From assembly GCA_963969495.1 (NCBI GenBank), contig OZ018317.1, positions 33,543,503-33,607,502 of the forward strand: 64,000 bases of DNA. The letters are read 5' to 3'. Numbering within the stretch: position 1 is the stretch's first letter; every line of letters starts with the position of its first letter. The translations under genes and the position numbers were made by a program. The notes under the pieces are model-generated. The model saw nothing but the letters and a program-made list of their open reading frames with translations, had not been told where the DNA came from and did no database searches. Source of the DNA: Ceratothoa steindachneri. Lineage: Eukaryota; Arthropoda; Malacostraca; Isopoda; Cymothoidae. Of the stretch, positions 33,441-46,227 are shown in pieces.

Positions 33441-33699
33441 CAGCATAGAGCTTTATTATGCGAAGAAATCAATCACGATTTTTTATTGATTAATATGCCT
33501 CGAATATCAGACAGTATCCCTCCAATCTTCCACAGGACGGTCTGCTTTCTGGAGGATTTGTCGACCTTCCCACGTCTCGTCATTTGGGTAAGCATACTTG
33601 AGGATTGTATAGGTGATCTGGACGTGACCAGGGAATGTGTTAAAGCAATCGGTTAAATCTAATCTCGGATCGGTTGCAAGCATGACCGTGATTTGCTTT

Positions 33700-35000
33700 G
33701 AAGTTTAGATCTATATTTTCTGCTTGCTGTTTTTGCATGAGAAAGGTCGTTCGAGATGATCATTTTGAGATCAAACTAAGAGAGTCAGCGATGGCGTCGG
33801 TTACTTTCTTGGGTTCGCTGATTAGGTGTACATTTATATCAAGGATTGGGGTGTGTGGATGGCATTTTCGCCATATTTTTGTTAAGGGAGAGTAGTGGTG
33901 ATAGTTGAAGTATATCTCTGCCTTGACTGTCTGCGGGCGTTTTTTAAAAGTGTAGCGTGTCACGGTGCAGAGCCGGGTGTATTCCCTGTAATCTGTGTTA
34001 GACTTGGAGGCTTTTAAAGTGTCGATGGGCTCGATCATGGTTCCTTTTGGCTATTAGGCAGTCCAGATTCCACAATGCTATTGATGGTTTATGGTTTGGG
34101 AGAAGAGCTATGGGGCGTTGTTTAGAGCGGCTCTACGCAGCTCTTCTTTAAAAGGGTGGAAGTTGGCTGCAGTTTTGGGCGGACTAAACCTTTTTGGGAT
34201 TTGGCTGGTTTCGGCCAGGAAGGATTGTCAAATGACACGGTGGTAGTTCTATTTTCGTCTTGGGATGATGGTAATTTGGGGAAGGATCTTTGTGAAGAGC
34301 TGAAAATGGCCACTTCCACGTAATTCAGAATGGGTTTGGCAGTAAACTTCGGTTGGGAAGGTTACTGAGTGAATTGAAGGCTTTATATTGGAGAAACTGT
34401 TGTTTTGTTGGTAGTAGTGAGTTGTTGAGAACTTCTAGGTTGTGATATCGAATGAGTTCTAAGAATTCTCTCCTTCGACTATTTTCCTTGCTGACGTGCC
34501 AGTAAGTATGCTCGGCACTGAAGTTTCCATGTAATATGAACGAAGGTGGGAGTTAAGGTGTTGAGGAGATCTAACTAGGTCCAAGAGAAAGGGATGTTTG
34601 GAGATAAGTAGATGGAGCAGATGGCGATTAGTTCTTTAGTTTTGACTCGAACTGCGAGGGTGCTAAGTGTGTTATTCGAGTGATGGGGTGTGTACCGTGT
34701 GTTTTGTTAATATACACATGTTTTTTGGTATTAGGAGTTGAAATTTCTGCTTAAGAAGCTGGTTGGGTCAGTTACATTTTCTCGTTGAGACAGATACATG
34801 AAGGATTAATTATGCTTTCTAATGAGATCCTATAGTGACTCGTAGTTGACCCTAAGGCCGAAAATATTCTATTGAAGAATTGTAGTTTTGGGAAAGTCTT
34901 TTGGGTGGTTAAGGTATATAGCTATGGTCTTTTGCCCCTAGCTTTTGCAAGGATACATGTAGGTAGTTTAGTAAACGTGGCTAAGATTAATGACTGAGAC
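33700..35000 (-). pseudogene. LINE endonuclease domain, decayed
   Basis: The minus strand gives VRVKTKELIAICSIYLSP, then LHGNFSAEHTYWH (the GDFNAHH block), RRREFLELIRYHNLEVLN and a final segment PLTKIWRKCHPHTP. It shows the Jockey/I-type endonuclease layout but has lost the catalytic Asp-Phe-Asn. It continues to the RT linker shared with 14048-14290. Confidence 0.6.
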
Positions 35001-35199
35001 TTTATGGAGACTCTTTGGATCTTGAGTTGGCTGGTCTTCTGTAGGTCAGGCTTAGTTTTAGGGACGTGGGGAAGGCTCAGCTTGATATCATGTTCTTGAC
35101 CAGTGCTGGTCGTGTGTGCATCTGCTTCCTTCGATGCTTGGTCTTCTTGGAATAGTGATTGCATCCACGTTCTCTCTGGCAGAGGTGTGGCATATACTT

Positions 35200-36819
35200 T
35201 CGTTTCAAGTCCAAAGTTGGTCCTTCAAATCCTAGGTTTGGTATTTGAGTTTAGTGAATGGTCTATTTCCTGGGTGCAATTTTCGATTGAGGATTCTTTG
35301 GTGAAATATTCATTTATCCGAGTCGCGTCGCTTTTGGTGGTTTAAGTTCTTTTGGGTTTAGTGGTGTGAGGTAAAGGGCTAAGTTCCTCCTCGTTGCTGG
35401 GTGCTAGTTCTGTCTGAGTTCTTACCTTTAGATGGTATTTTGGTGGAGTCCTTACCTTTAGTGGGCTTACTTATAGATGGTATTTCATTAATATCTGCTA
35501 CAAATGCTACTGTCTCCATGCTAGACGTGCTGTTAGGCCGTGCTAGTTGGGAATTTGGGTTGGGCAATAACAATTTGGTTGATCTGGAAGAACGTCGTTT
35601 TTTTGTCATCAGGTGGAGGGGAGGACAAGGGTGTAAGACTTGGTTGGGAGCCTTGTTCATGCAACAATGTTAGGGCTGTAAACGGTTAATCGCCCTGGAA
35701 GATAAGATCTTGGTTGATTATTGCGATGTTTTTGTTGTTTTTTTCTTTTATTTGTTTTTTCGAATGTATGTTGGGGTTTCCTTGCATCTTTTCGGGAGCC
35801 TTGCACTCGGGAGGTAGTATGATGACTCGTTCCTGGTCTAGCTACTATTTTTGGGTATGTGGTACCTTCGAAGGTTACTCCCTTGTTTGCTAGGTCCAGG
35901 ATGGCTTGGCCTCTGTGTATGTTGTAACGTAACATATGATATTTGGCCTCATTTGAAGGTCTATTCTGTGCGCGTCTTCTTGAAGAAGAGGTGGTTGCCG
36001 GCGCAGTTCCTGCAGATGTTCTGCTCCCTGCAAGCTTCACTATTGTGGTTCTAGGAGAGGCATTTAAAACATCTATGTTTTTTCATGTTTTCAGTATTTA
36101 GCGGGGTGGCCAAATCTGAGGCATTTTCGACATTGTAAGAAGGTTGGAGTCTTTTTTCTGACAACAGGGATTATTGTCCCTGTGAACCTAATCTTTGATG
36201 GAAGTGTTTGCTGCTTGAAAATGATTTTGACTATTTTTAGGTTTTTAGAACACCGGGATATTTTGTTGAATAATGTGACTACGTGAATAATGTGGCCGTC
36301 ATCTTAAAACAAAATTAAATCACTTACAGATGTACTCTTTTGTACTCTTTAGTCATAGCATAAAATAATTTCACAGAGCTGACCAGTTCTGGTGTTCATT
36401 ACATTCTTGTCCGTGCTTTGTACTTTGTGTTCACATAGAGCGGTGAATGCCAACGATTTCTTGGAGATCACTTCTGATTTAGCTCTTACAATTGTTTTGG
36501 TTAATTGAGAACTCGGGTTGAGGACCTTCGCCTGTAATGGCCTAAAGTCGTTCGCAGAGTTCTATTTTGTAGTATTATTCGTTGGTAGTGTTTTTTTTAA
36601 AGTAACATACCTGGAACCGCATTCAAGTCTGAATAGTTGTCGTAGTGTTTTTGTACTTTGGGTTGCATTTGGTTGATTCCCTCGGTGGATGGTGACGTCT
36701 TGTTCATTCTGATTTGACGTAGTTGTGTTTTTATTGTTCTTGTTTTTTGCCGGATTACTCCCTTGTTTTTTTATATTTCTATTAAGAATATCCATGGCCG
36801 TAAGAAAAAAATTCAGCAC
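35200..36819 (-). pseudogene. LINE ORF1 with CCHC zinc knuckles
   Basis: Starts MDILNRNIKKQGSNPAKN near 36795 and continues through several stops. The diagnostic part is at about 36040-36150: CRKCLRFGHPAKY with the terminal Cys changed to a stop. CFKCL and EACREQNICRNCAGNH follow in shifted frames. Downstream is a Thr/Ser/Lys-rich region (35379-35660 and 35657-36040). Gag-like RNA binding is the usual role. Dead copy. Confidence 0.65.
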
Positions 36820-36830
36820 CCCAGCCCGTG

Positions 36831-39800
36831 GCGGTCAACACTGGCTCCTAACAAGTGATCGGCAATACCGAGGCCTCTTTTTGTGCCTCGGCTCATGCCA
36901 CAAGGACAGAAGGCTGACCAGGGTGACGGATCCAGCTTGGTGACTGATTTCGGAGAGGTCGGGGTTACCACCCCCTACAACCAGGTGGTAGAAATGACCT
37001 AATTCGTTGACCGAAAAGGAAGCAGTCGTCACCGGAGAGGCCGTGGAAGAAGGGTCCAATGAAAGGGTAGAGAAAGAGTTCATAAAGTGACCAGGTGAAC
37101 GCACCAGCTTCCCCAGGCTTGGACTAAGAGTAGAAATACACTGTGACCCAGACCTTGCTCTCGGGTTTTCGAGCCCAGGGGACGTGCAAACCCCATCAGA
37201 TACAATGCTTAGCGCACTACACAATGCCACTTTTCGGACTGAGTGCAGTCTAATGATGAAGCTGCGTGACTGAAAATGTATGTAAGTGTAGATCTTACTC
37301 GATCTTCGTTTCTGTAAAGTCGTTTGAACTGAATCGGCGTTGAATGAAATCATAGCTGTTTTCGTTATCTAATAATAAATTTCCTGGTAATTTTTAAGGA
37401 AAGCGCCGCAAGATATTTCAGCCAGGGTTTTTCTGGCTAGATTTTAGTCGTCTTTACCTTCTTAAAGCTTTTTACAACTTAAATAAATATATTAAACTTA
37501 TATAAACTAACTTAACCTAGAAACTAACTTTTAAATAAGTCAAAAAACAGCTAAAATCTAGCACCAAAAACGGCTAAAATATCGGCGACTCTCTCCTTAT
37601 TACTCCGATAATTGTCGAACATACTGAAGATGGTCATATATAATGTAATAAATGGGAGCCTGTTACAGTTGAATGTTAGCCTGTTAAGACGATTGTATTT
37701 TGTATGTTGCTGATACGAGAGTGCGTAGCTCGTATTTATTTTTCTCTTTCTCCTCTTGTGAAAAATATTACAATTGAACAATTCGATTATATTATTATTT
37801 CCTTTTTCTTTTTTTTAATCAAAGTAGTTCGACAAGATGGTCTCAGCCACTCTTTTTTAATAAGGTTAATTGTCGAAACGTCTCTTCCAATTATCTTGTC
37901 ATTTTTCACGTCCTTATTGGAGCTCTCCAGAGGCTAGCGGATAACACGTTGATTTTCCACGAAACCTTTCAGCGTATGTAGGGAATTAGAAGCCTTTTAG
38001 CATCGCAAAACGCTACTTTTCCGTACGCTTTTCATAGTAGAAGCAACTTATCACTCTTTCATCCTTGAACCTGACAAAGGGGTCTCATTACCACCATACT
38101 CCTGACATGCAACGAGCGAGCCTATCTTAGGTCACGAAGGATTCTCTTCTTGCTGTTTGGTTTCAAAATACGACTACCGCTTTTCCTGCACATCCCCATC
38201 GAAAGAGGACCTGCCTCTAGAGCCTTCGTCCATCTCAGCAGTTGCCATTCTGATCTTTATGTAAATTTCATTATTTGATTTCCAGATGACGGACATTCCT
38301 TTAATTTAGTGCAAAAATTCCTTGACTCCTTAAATAATTCTCTTTACCCTTCGTATTTCTCTTTTTGTTTTTTTATTTGTTGTCTGCTTGTCGAGGGTTT
38401 AGTGAGTGGGTAATCCCAGTCCCACTTCCTGGACATATATTTTATTACTGCACCGAGGTGAAGCGGAGGTGAAGCGTATCCAATACACCTACCGTAGCCA
38501 CTTCCGGTGAATAAGAATAACTCCGGTGCGTCCATTTCGATCAAACGATGATGATCCCCCTGAGTATGTCCCCACTCAGTAAAAGTCAGCCATGGATGGA
38601 CCGGTGTAATATTGAGATTTAAGCCGAATGGATTGCTTAATAATTGCCAAAGGATCGTCCAAAATAGTTAAACACACATATACAAAATAATCTTTAATGT
38701 ACATGAATATGAAATAAGTAACAGCGTATATAAATATAAATAGAATTAATCTTTGCACTGAATAAGTAAGTCTACAAAAATGTCGTGCGGATTAAACTTG
38801 AATATTACTCACTAGGATGCTTGCGTCTTACTGGCACCCAACGGAGTGAATGGAATAGTATTATTGAATTAAACACTGAATTAAGCACTTCTAATACTCG
38901 TGGTTATGGGCTCAGGATGGGAATTCTAGTTCATAAATAAACTGGTGAAGTTAGGGGGAGGGGATAATTCAATTTAACGATACATTTGAGTTCGTAAATA
39001 TTTTTGAGAATGACGGTGAAGATCTTCTTTTAGGGACGACGATCGCATTTAGTCCGGCCGTCCGAGGTTACCGAATGAGAAGGTAATCCTAGACAGGTGA
39101 TATACTGATCCTATGCCGGATCATGAAGGCGAGCCAAACTGTTGCTCAAATCGGATTTCTTCTTCCTCGAAGTGACTGTCCGATTATTCGGCTCCTGGAG
39201 TGGGTAGCCAAAACCGATTACCTAGCTACGTCTAGGGTTATCCGCAGAGGGAGGTCCTGTGTAACCTTTGACTCTGAATGGGGAAGCCTGCAAGAAGTTT
39301 TGCACCTACAAGTGCCGTGACGGCAACAACCAATTCCCAAGGAGGTTCCTTCCTTGCAACAGGCGAAATGTTTTTATTGTGGGACGAGCTCTCCTCACAA
39401 CGTAGGTCCAAGATCTTCTGCTTGACTCCAGAGAGAAGTTTTCCTTTTATTTCCATCACGAGCAGAAATCGAGAGAGAGCACCGAATTCTTATAAAATCC
39501 GTATCTCCGCGCGAAAGACCTTTTCATCTGCTGTTAGACAGAATAAGTCTTTCACACCTTCACTCCACGTCGCAATTTACGATGGCATGAAAAGGGGCGA
39601 AGAGAATTCGAGGCGAATGGTGTATTTGGAAAACGGGGGGAGGGGAGACACGCAGCTTGTGTCGGAGTATTTCTGCGTACACTAATATACGCGGCATTTA
39701 GACTTCTACACTATATATATTCCGATCTAGGAAATAAGAAAAGTATATAAAATCAAGGCGAGAAAAAAGGTGTTGAAAGGCGTTGTAACATGAGCCTATT

Positions 39801-39959
39801 GAACAATCAAACTTAGAGATAAGGCATTTTTAAAAGTTAATTTCACATGCTAACAAATCAAGGGTCCAAGACCTAAATCTAGCATTACTCAAAGTTTTTC
39901 CGTAGTTTCTCCAAGCATCGAAAACGTCTAAGAGTGGCTTCATTGTAACGTGATCTTCA
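36831..39959. other. Three kilobases without a recognised gene
   Basis: Contains a 172-codon minus-strand frame at 36835-37353 and smaller frames (37551-37781, 38344-38544, 39278-39685) with no domain I can name. The 37 kb frame sits just upstream of LINE ORF1 and may be its leader. CGAAACGTC at about 37876 resembles the PLE/hammerhead tail but lacks the rest of the core. Confidence 0.35.

Positions 39960-40757
<798 letters not shown>

Positions 40758-40827
<70 letters not shown>
40758..40827. repeat. (TA)n tract
   Basis: About 70 bp of TA repeats bounding the RT fragment on its other side. Confidence 0.95.
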
Positions 40828-40830
<3 letters not shown>

Positions 40831-40934
40831 AATAAGACAGCAATTGGCTTTTAAATAAACGCAATGTTCTGTTCAATAACAGACATAATAAGCCCAATTC
40901 TACTAAACGCGGAGAGTTAGTTTCATCGAGTTAA

Positions 40935-43366
40935 TGAGTAACAAGGTGTAACAAGGAAAGTAAGTACCCTAGGAGTCCTTACGGTCCATTCAAAGAGGGT
41001 ACCTTGGGACTAGCAATCGAGCAGGCACATGGCTGCTCAATTGATTTGCGTCCCTGAACGGCCGCTTTTCAAGACTTTGTCTAGTCTTGACTTAAACTGG
41101 TCAACAGATTCACTGTTGACAACTTCCACTGGAAGTGCGTTCCACTTACCGCAGATACTGTACGTGAAAAAGTTTCCACACAGATTGCGGTTGTAACGCT
41201 TCAGTTCAAGTTTGAAGCCGTGATTGCGCGTTCTGTTCTCACTCAGTGTGAAAATATCCCGGTAGTCAACATTGTCGAACCCTCGAAGTACCTTGCGATA
41301 TCCTTTCGAAACGAAGGACTCTAAAATTGTACGGCATACTCCAGGTGCGGCCGAACCAGGGAGTTGTACAGACAAAGTACTATCTCCTTGTTACGGTATC
41401 CAAACTGGTGCTTTATGTAGCCTAACATCCTTTGGGCTTTCTTCTCTGCCTCAATGCACTGTTTCGAGAACTTGAGGTGGCTAGTGATAGTTACACCCAA
41501 GTCCTTCTCAGTGTCACTCGATTCAAGAGCAGTGCCCTTAAGGATATACTGAGATTGGGGGGTTTTGTGGCCGATATGCATTACTTTGCATTTGTTCACG
41601 TTAAAAGGCATTTGCCACGTGTCCGACCACTCCCCAATCTTCCCAAGATCTTCCTGCAGGCGGGCAGTATTTCCATCCTTTGCAACGTTCATACCAAGCT
41701 TGGTAACATCGGCAAATTTGGAAATCTTAGCAACCATGTCACCGTCCATGTCGTTGACGTAGATGATGAATAGTAGTGGTCCCAGGACAGAAGCTTGAGG
41801 CACCCCGCTAGTAACGGGCACCCACTCAGAAGCCTGTCCATTCACCACCACCCGTTGCCGTCTGCCACTTAGCCAATTCTCGATCCAGCCGGCTACTTTT
41901 CCGTCTATGCCCAGCGCTCGCACTTTCCGGAGAAGGCGGCGGTGTGGTACCTTATCAAAGGCTTTCTGAAAGTCTAAGTACACCACATCCACCGCCTTGT
42001 CCCGATCGTGCTCACTGAACACGAAGTGGAAGAATTTCACAAGGTTCGTCAGGCATGACCGTTGCCTTCGGAAGCCGTGCTGGGAACTCCTCAGTAGCAG
42101 GTTTGACTCTAAATACGACGTCATTTTGTCCACCATCATGCTTTCCATGAGTTTACCGACTATCGGAGTCAGACTGATAGGTCGGTAGTTTGACGGTTGG
42201 CTGGTGTCTCCTTTCTTGAAGATAGGAGTCACCTCCACCTCACGCCAGTCTCTAGGAACGCATTCGGTCCGGATTGACATGTTAAAGATTGCGCTCAGGT
42301 GTCGTGACACTTGATCGCGCACTTCTTTCAACACTTTAGGTAGAAACCCGTCCGATCCAGGGGACTTATTCGTCTTTAGGTCAGTGATCTTTTTCTTTAT
42401 TTCTCCTTCGGTGAAGTCCATATCCTCCAGCTTTTTCCCCGAGTAGGAATCCATTGGCTGGGGGATGGGACCACACTCTTCAGTAAACACTGAAGAGAAG
42501 TAGTCGTTGAGGAGGTTAGCATTTTCTGCATCTAAGTGCTTTAATGTCCCCTCCTCATTTCTCAAAGGGCCAATCGTTCGACGGATTGGTTTACGGCTGT
42601 TCACATATCCAAAAAATTCCTTGGGATTCTCTTTACAGAGTCTCGCCACTCGGAGTTCATCAGAACGCTTAGCCACCCTTATGCTGGACTTCACTCTCCC
42701 GGCTAGCCTCCGGCATTCGTCAAAGTCACCCGAGATCTTCGATTGTCGGTACACAGTTCTCTCCTTCCTAAGCAGTTGGCCGATTTCTCGATTAAACCAC
42801 TTTGGTTTTTGGTTAAACAGAAGACCGACGGGGACATTTCAGAGAGATGAAACGCGATTGAAGACTCATGAATGTGGTTTTGAAACTGTTCCACGAGTCT
42901 TCAACAACATCGCACACTTCTAGCCTCGCGTCAGTCAGTCCAGCACGAAGACCTGCAAAGTCTGCTCTTTTCAAATCGAGTTTCTTCGATTTACTTGTTG
43001 CAGGCCCTGCCTTCGGAGCTTTGACTACAAATCTAATTAGTCGGTGGTCACTGCCACCGAGCTCTTTGCCAACAGAGAGGTCCTCAACGATGTCATCCTC
43101 AGAGGTGAAAACCAAGTCGAGGATATTGTTTCCTCTCGTTGGCTCTCTCACCCATTGAGTGAGGAAATCGTTGTTCGCGAACTCCAGGAGTAGTGCGTTC
43201 TCGCCACAGGGTTCTCTGGTTTCCCAGTCAACTTGTGTGTTGAAATCACCCATGACGATACACACTCTGTCTTCGACAAGTTCTCCTAGTAGCTGGTACA
43301 GATCTCTGTCCTTTTCAACGAGTTGGGCAGGAGGTCTATAAAGCACCAGGGTCCTGTATTTGGCAA
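40935..43366 (-). mobile_element. CR1 LINE, 5'-truncated second copy
   Basis: Nearly identical over most of its length to the CR1 ORF2 at 23.1-25.7 kb. It begins within the endonuclease (5' break at about 43366, after TATTTGGCA) and ends with the same repeated CCTTGTTAC-type tail near 40935-40960. 5' truncation is the normal outcome of target-primed reverse transcription. Confidence 0.93.
41037..43346 (-). pseudogene. CR1 ORF2 copy with deletion, frameshift and dead RT
   Basis: Three pieces: endonuclease (43346-42813), RT (42754-41321) and C-terminus (41375-41037). Compared with the 23.1 kb copy there is a 7-bp insertion at about 42805 (TTTTTGG) that shifts frame, and the RT motif reads FADV where FADD is required. 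GVPQGS has become GVPQAS, and about 140 bp around 41290 are deleted, joining LRGFDN to a premature part. Endonuclease motifs (VMGDFNTQVDW, GGSDHRLI) remain. It cannot encode a working enzyme. Confidence 0.93.
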
Positions 43367-45249
43367 TAATTGGGGAGAATACGTACCTTGTTCCATTTGT
43401 AGTACCTCTTACCTTCTACCGAGGAAGTCAAAAAATTAATTCATTTTTTAAATTTAAAGGCTTAACCTAATATAAATAATTTTAGATTCTAATAAAGTCA
43501 AGAGCTAGAGGCTTGCTGCATGATGAATTAATACAAAATTGGACTGAATACTTGCAAATACTAAATTATTCATATATTTGAAGGCTTAAAGATTAATAAT
43601 CCAACGTAGTATCGGCTAAAATTTCTTTAGTGAAATATACTGGGCAAAGTTTTTCTGCGAACAATCAAGAAAGTTGACCATTTGAACTGTAGGGTAAACA
43701 ACAAGTGGACCAACAGCAATAAATGGTAGCCAAGAAGTGACAACTTATACCAAAGGAAACCAAATCTAGAGTCCTCGCGCATTTTCTTTAAAATATAGGT
43801 AGGGTGACACCCAGTATTAAAAAAATTATCTTCTGGCAAAAATTTTCTCCAAGTTAGAAGAGGATTATTTTATAAAATGAAACAATTATTTTGTTCCAGG
43901 GGAGAGAGGTCTCGAAATATGGAAACCCTAGCATCAGCTTCCAATAGATGTTACTCATTTTTAGGTAACACCAAATCCATGACGCCTTGTAGCTAACCTT
44001 TACATATGGGTCGGATAAGTAAAATGGTTCAGCATTTGGATCTTGTAGCATTAATGGACCAAGACTAGAACTTTTATCACTTCCTCATCTTACTCCTGAG
44101 AATGATTCTAGTGCATCGAGAACTGGTATAGTCCTTCTATATGGGGTACTAGACGACTAGCTGAGGAAAGTTCGTATACTGCAGATCCTGCATTTTCTTT
44201 GACAAACCTTTCCTAATTTGAGGCATATGCAAATAAAAAAGTGGCAGTTGCTGCTATGATCTTTTGGTTCTCTCATAGTCATCGACACTGAAATGCATAA
44301 CTTTCCCCTTTCCGTTCAACCACTGGTGAAGACTCGCTGCCCAAGTTTTGAAAGATATGTGATGGGGCCTAATTCTTGTGCCGATGGTCAAATTTGCATC
44401 TGAAATATAGTTGGTGGGTTTTATAACCCTAACAGTTATATTGCACTTCTGCGATGCAAAAGCCACTTCACTGCATATATAGGTGATTGTATATCCCTTG
44501 TTCACGCAAGAAAGATGCTTGCAGCGATGATTGAATTAGCGGAAAATATGTATGAACCTAAACTTTGAATACGTCTGATTCACAGAGGAGTGCAGATCGA
44601 ATCTGGATAGTCTAATGACTGGAAAAGAGAGTGTAATAAACTCATACTCTTCAACAAGTTGAACATTAATAAGTAGGCGGAAATGTCATATTTTAGGATG
44701 AGATAGTTGAAAATGAGCTAGTTGATACGTTAAGAATTGCTGATGGTACCAAATTGACTTCAGATACTTATACTGACTTTCTACCTGGATACCTTCTATT
44801 ATGGTACAAGAAGAAAAGTTTGTATCTTCAAATGAAGTTAAATTTAATTCATACTAACGTGAAATACCATTCTGAAAAGGTTATTCAGAAGTATCCAGAT
44901 AAAATAGCTATGATAAATAGAGGCTTACAAATGCTTAGAAAATACACAAAAGTTAAATCTTTGCGTGAAGACATTCTCCGACCTCGTCGTTTCTCCAAGA
45001 CGCAGATTTAGCGGCGATTTTCAATGTAGAGAGAACAATCTATGCTCTCTAGCCATTATCGTGACAGGTTCCAATCTCCCGAATCACTTAGCAGTCCGAC
45101 CGCAACGATTCACACGAATATATAATCTATACTCGACGCAATAAGTAAATTATTGTCAAACTTATCTAATTCAACCAAATAATTATTTATTATACAAACC
45201 CTCATCATCATTTCAAATCACCAGACTAGAAACAACGAAAAAACAAAAC
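43367..45249. other. Unassigned region with small open frames
   Basis: Minus-strand frames at 43627-43839, 43854-44051 and 44254-44505 contain readable but unrecognised protein (for example TRIRPHHISFKTWAASLHQW). The plus-strand frame at 44754-45011 contains TYTDFLPGYLLLWYKKK, faintly like the DFL...PWYKKK part of Tc1 transposases. None can be named with confidence. Confidence 0.3.
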
Positions 45250-46110
45250 AACAATGGAAAGACTGATAAAAAATAAACCAGAGCAAGGTCAATAAGTTAA
45301 AAAAGGTAGGATCTATAGCAAACCAAGGACCCCCCCAAACTGTTTATAATGATAAAAATGGAGCTCGAGTGAAAGGACGACGCGCATCATCTGGGATGCA
45401 TGATTGTCCAGGGGAGCATTCACAACTAAGTATCTCCAAGGAGGGAGAGTTTACAAAAAGGTGGCGAATAGATAAGGAGCAAAGGTTACAAAGTGGATCA
45501 TTCTGAGGACACTCGGCTCTCACCAGATACCCATGAGTAAAGAGCGAGTGGCTTATCCGTCGGCAACAAAGCGCCATCTCAAATATCCAGGAATAGTGAA
45601 AGTTACTAGCCCACGATCGATCAGATGGCTTTATACTGCTAAGCTTATTTTCCCTCTGACTGCCATAGATGTCAAACATAGTCCATAATGCAGGGGGAGA
45701 AATACCTGCAGGGAAGGGAAAGTACAATGGGGTGCCGAGCAGCGCAGTCTACCCATTTATTACTCGGACACCAACGTGGCTACGGACCAAACAAAAGTCG
45801 ATCCGCTGTCGGGTAGACTTATTAGCCAACCAAGACTGAATTTTTTAAAACAAGTGAATGTTCTAAGTTAAAATACACCCGAAGAGATTGGAGGACAGTC
45901 CTAGAATCACTAAAAATGTAAAACGGATAAAAGGTAGACTAGTTATAAAACAGCAAACAATAAAAAAAACTCAGGTGTGAAATCGATGCCACTCACGGCA
46001 ACAACTCAGAGAGAATAAACTCGTGGAGGTAACTGCCAACCCTACGCCGAGATCAGTTTTGGAGCTATCCGTGAACAGATGGTACTCGGAATAGGGAGCC
46101 GAAATATTTT
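45250..46110 (-). mobile_element. I-clade LINE 3' end with RNase H relic, minus strand
   Basis: Minus strand from 46110: SEYHLFTDSSKT (RNase H beginning), FSDSRTVLQSLRV, then WIFEMALCCRRISHSLFTHG, YLVRAECPQNDPLCNLC and RHLFVNSPS. The last part is the C-terminal Cys/His region that follows RNase H in I-type LINEs. The best open piece is 45344-45727. RT is not adjacent; the matching orientation and family at 50260-51610 suggest the two may once have been one element. Confidence 0.72.
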
Positions 46111-46227
46111 AAAGAAACATATCACTACAAAAAATGTGGAAGGAAAGACACACCTCGTTGGATCTAAGTATACAAAAGGGCAGAGTAGGTTAGGTAGATA
46201 CCTCTCCGCAATTTGGTGAGGTTGTAG

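Larger units (their letters stand above)
33520..36830 (-). mobile_element. LINE with zinc-knuckle ORF1, minus strand
   Basis: Order on the minus strand: ORF1 (36819 down to about 35200), endonuclease (about 35000 down to 33760) and the beginning of the RT linker (to about 33520). It breaks off before RT, so the 3' half is missing. Jockey or I-type is likely. A short copy of its linker is at 14048-14290. Confidence 0.7.

Noticed and set aside
36835..37353. 172-codon minus-strand protein gene
   Set aside because: No recognisable domain, no splice context and position directly upstream of LINE ORF1. More likely a LINE leader or chance frame.
37850..37890. Hammerhead or PLE tail at CGAAACGTC
   Set aside because: The upstream CTGATGAG part and stem II are absent.
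44754..45011. Tc1-like transposase fragment
   Set aside because: Only one short block (TYTDFL...LLLWYKKK) is reminiscent. The next 50 residues fit no Tc1 motif, so I left it unassigned.
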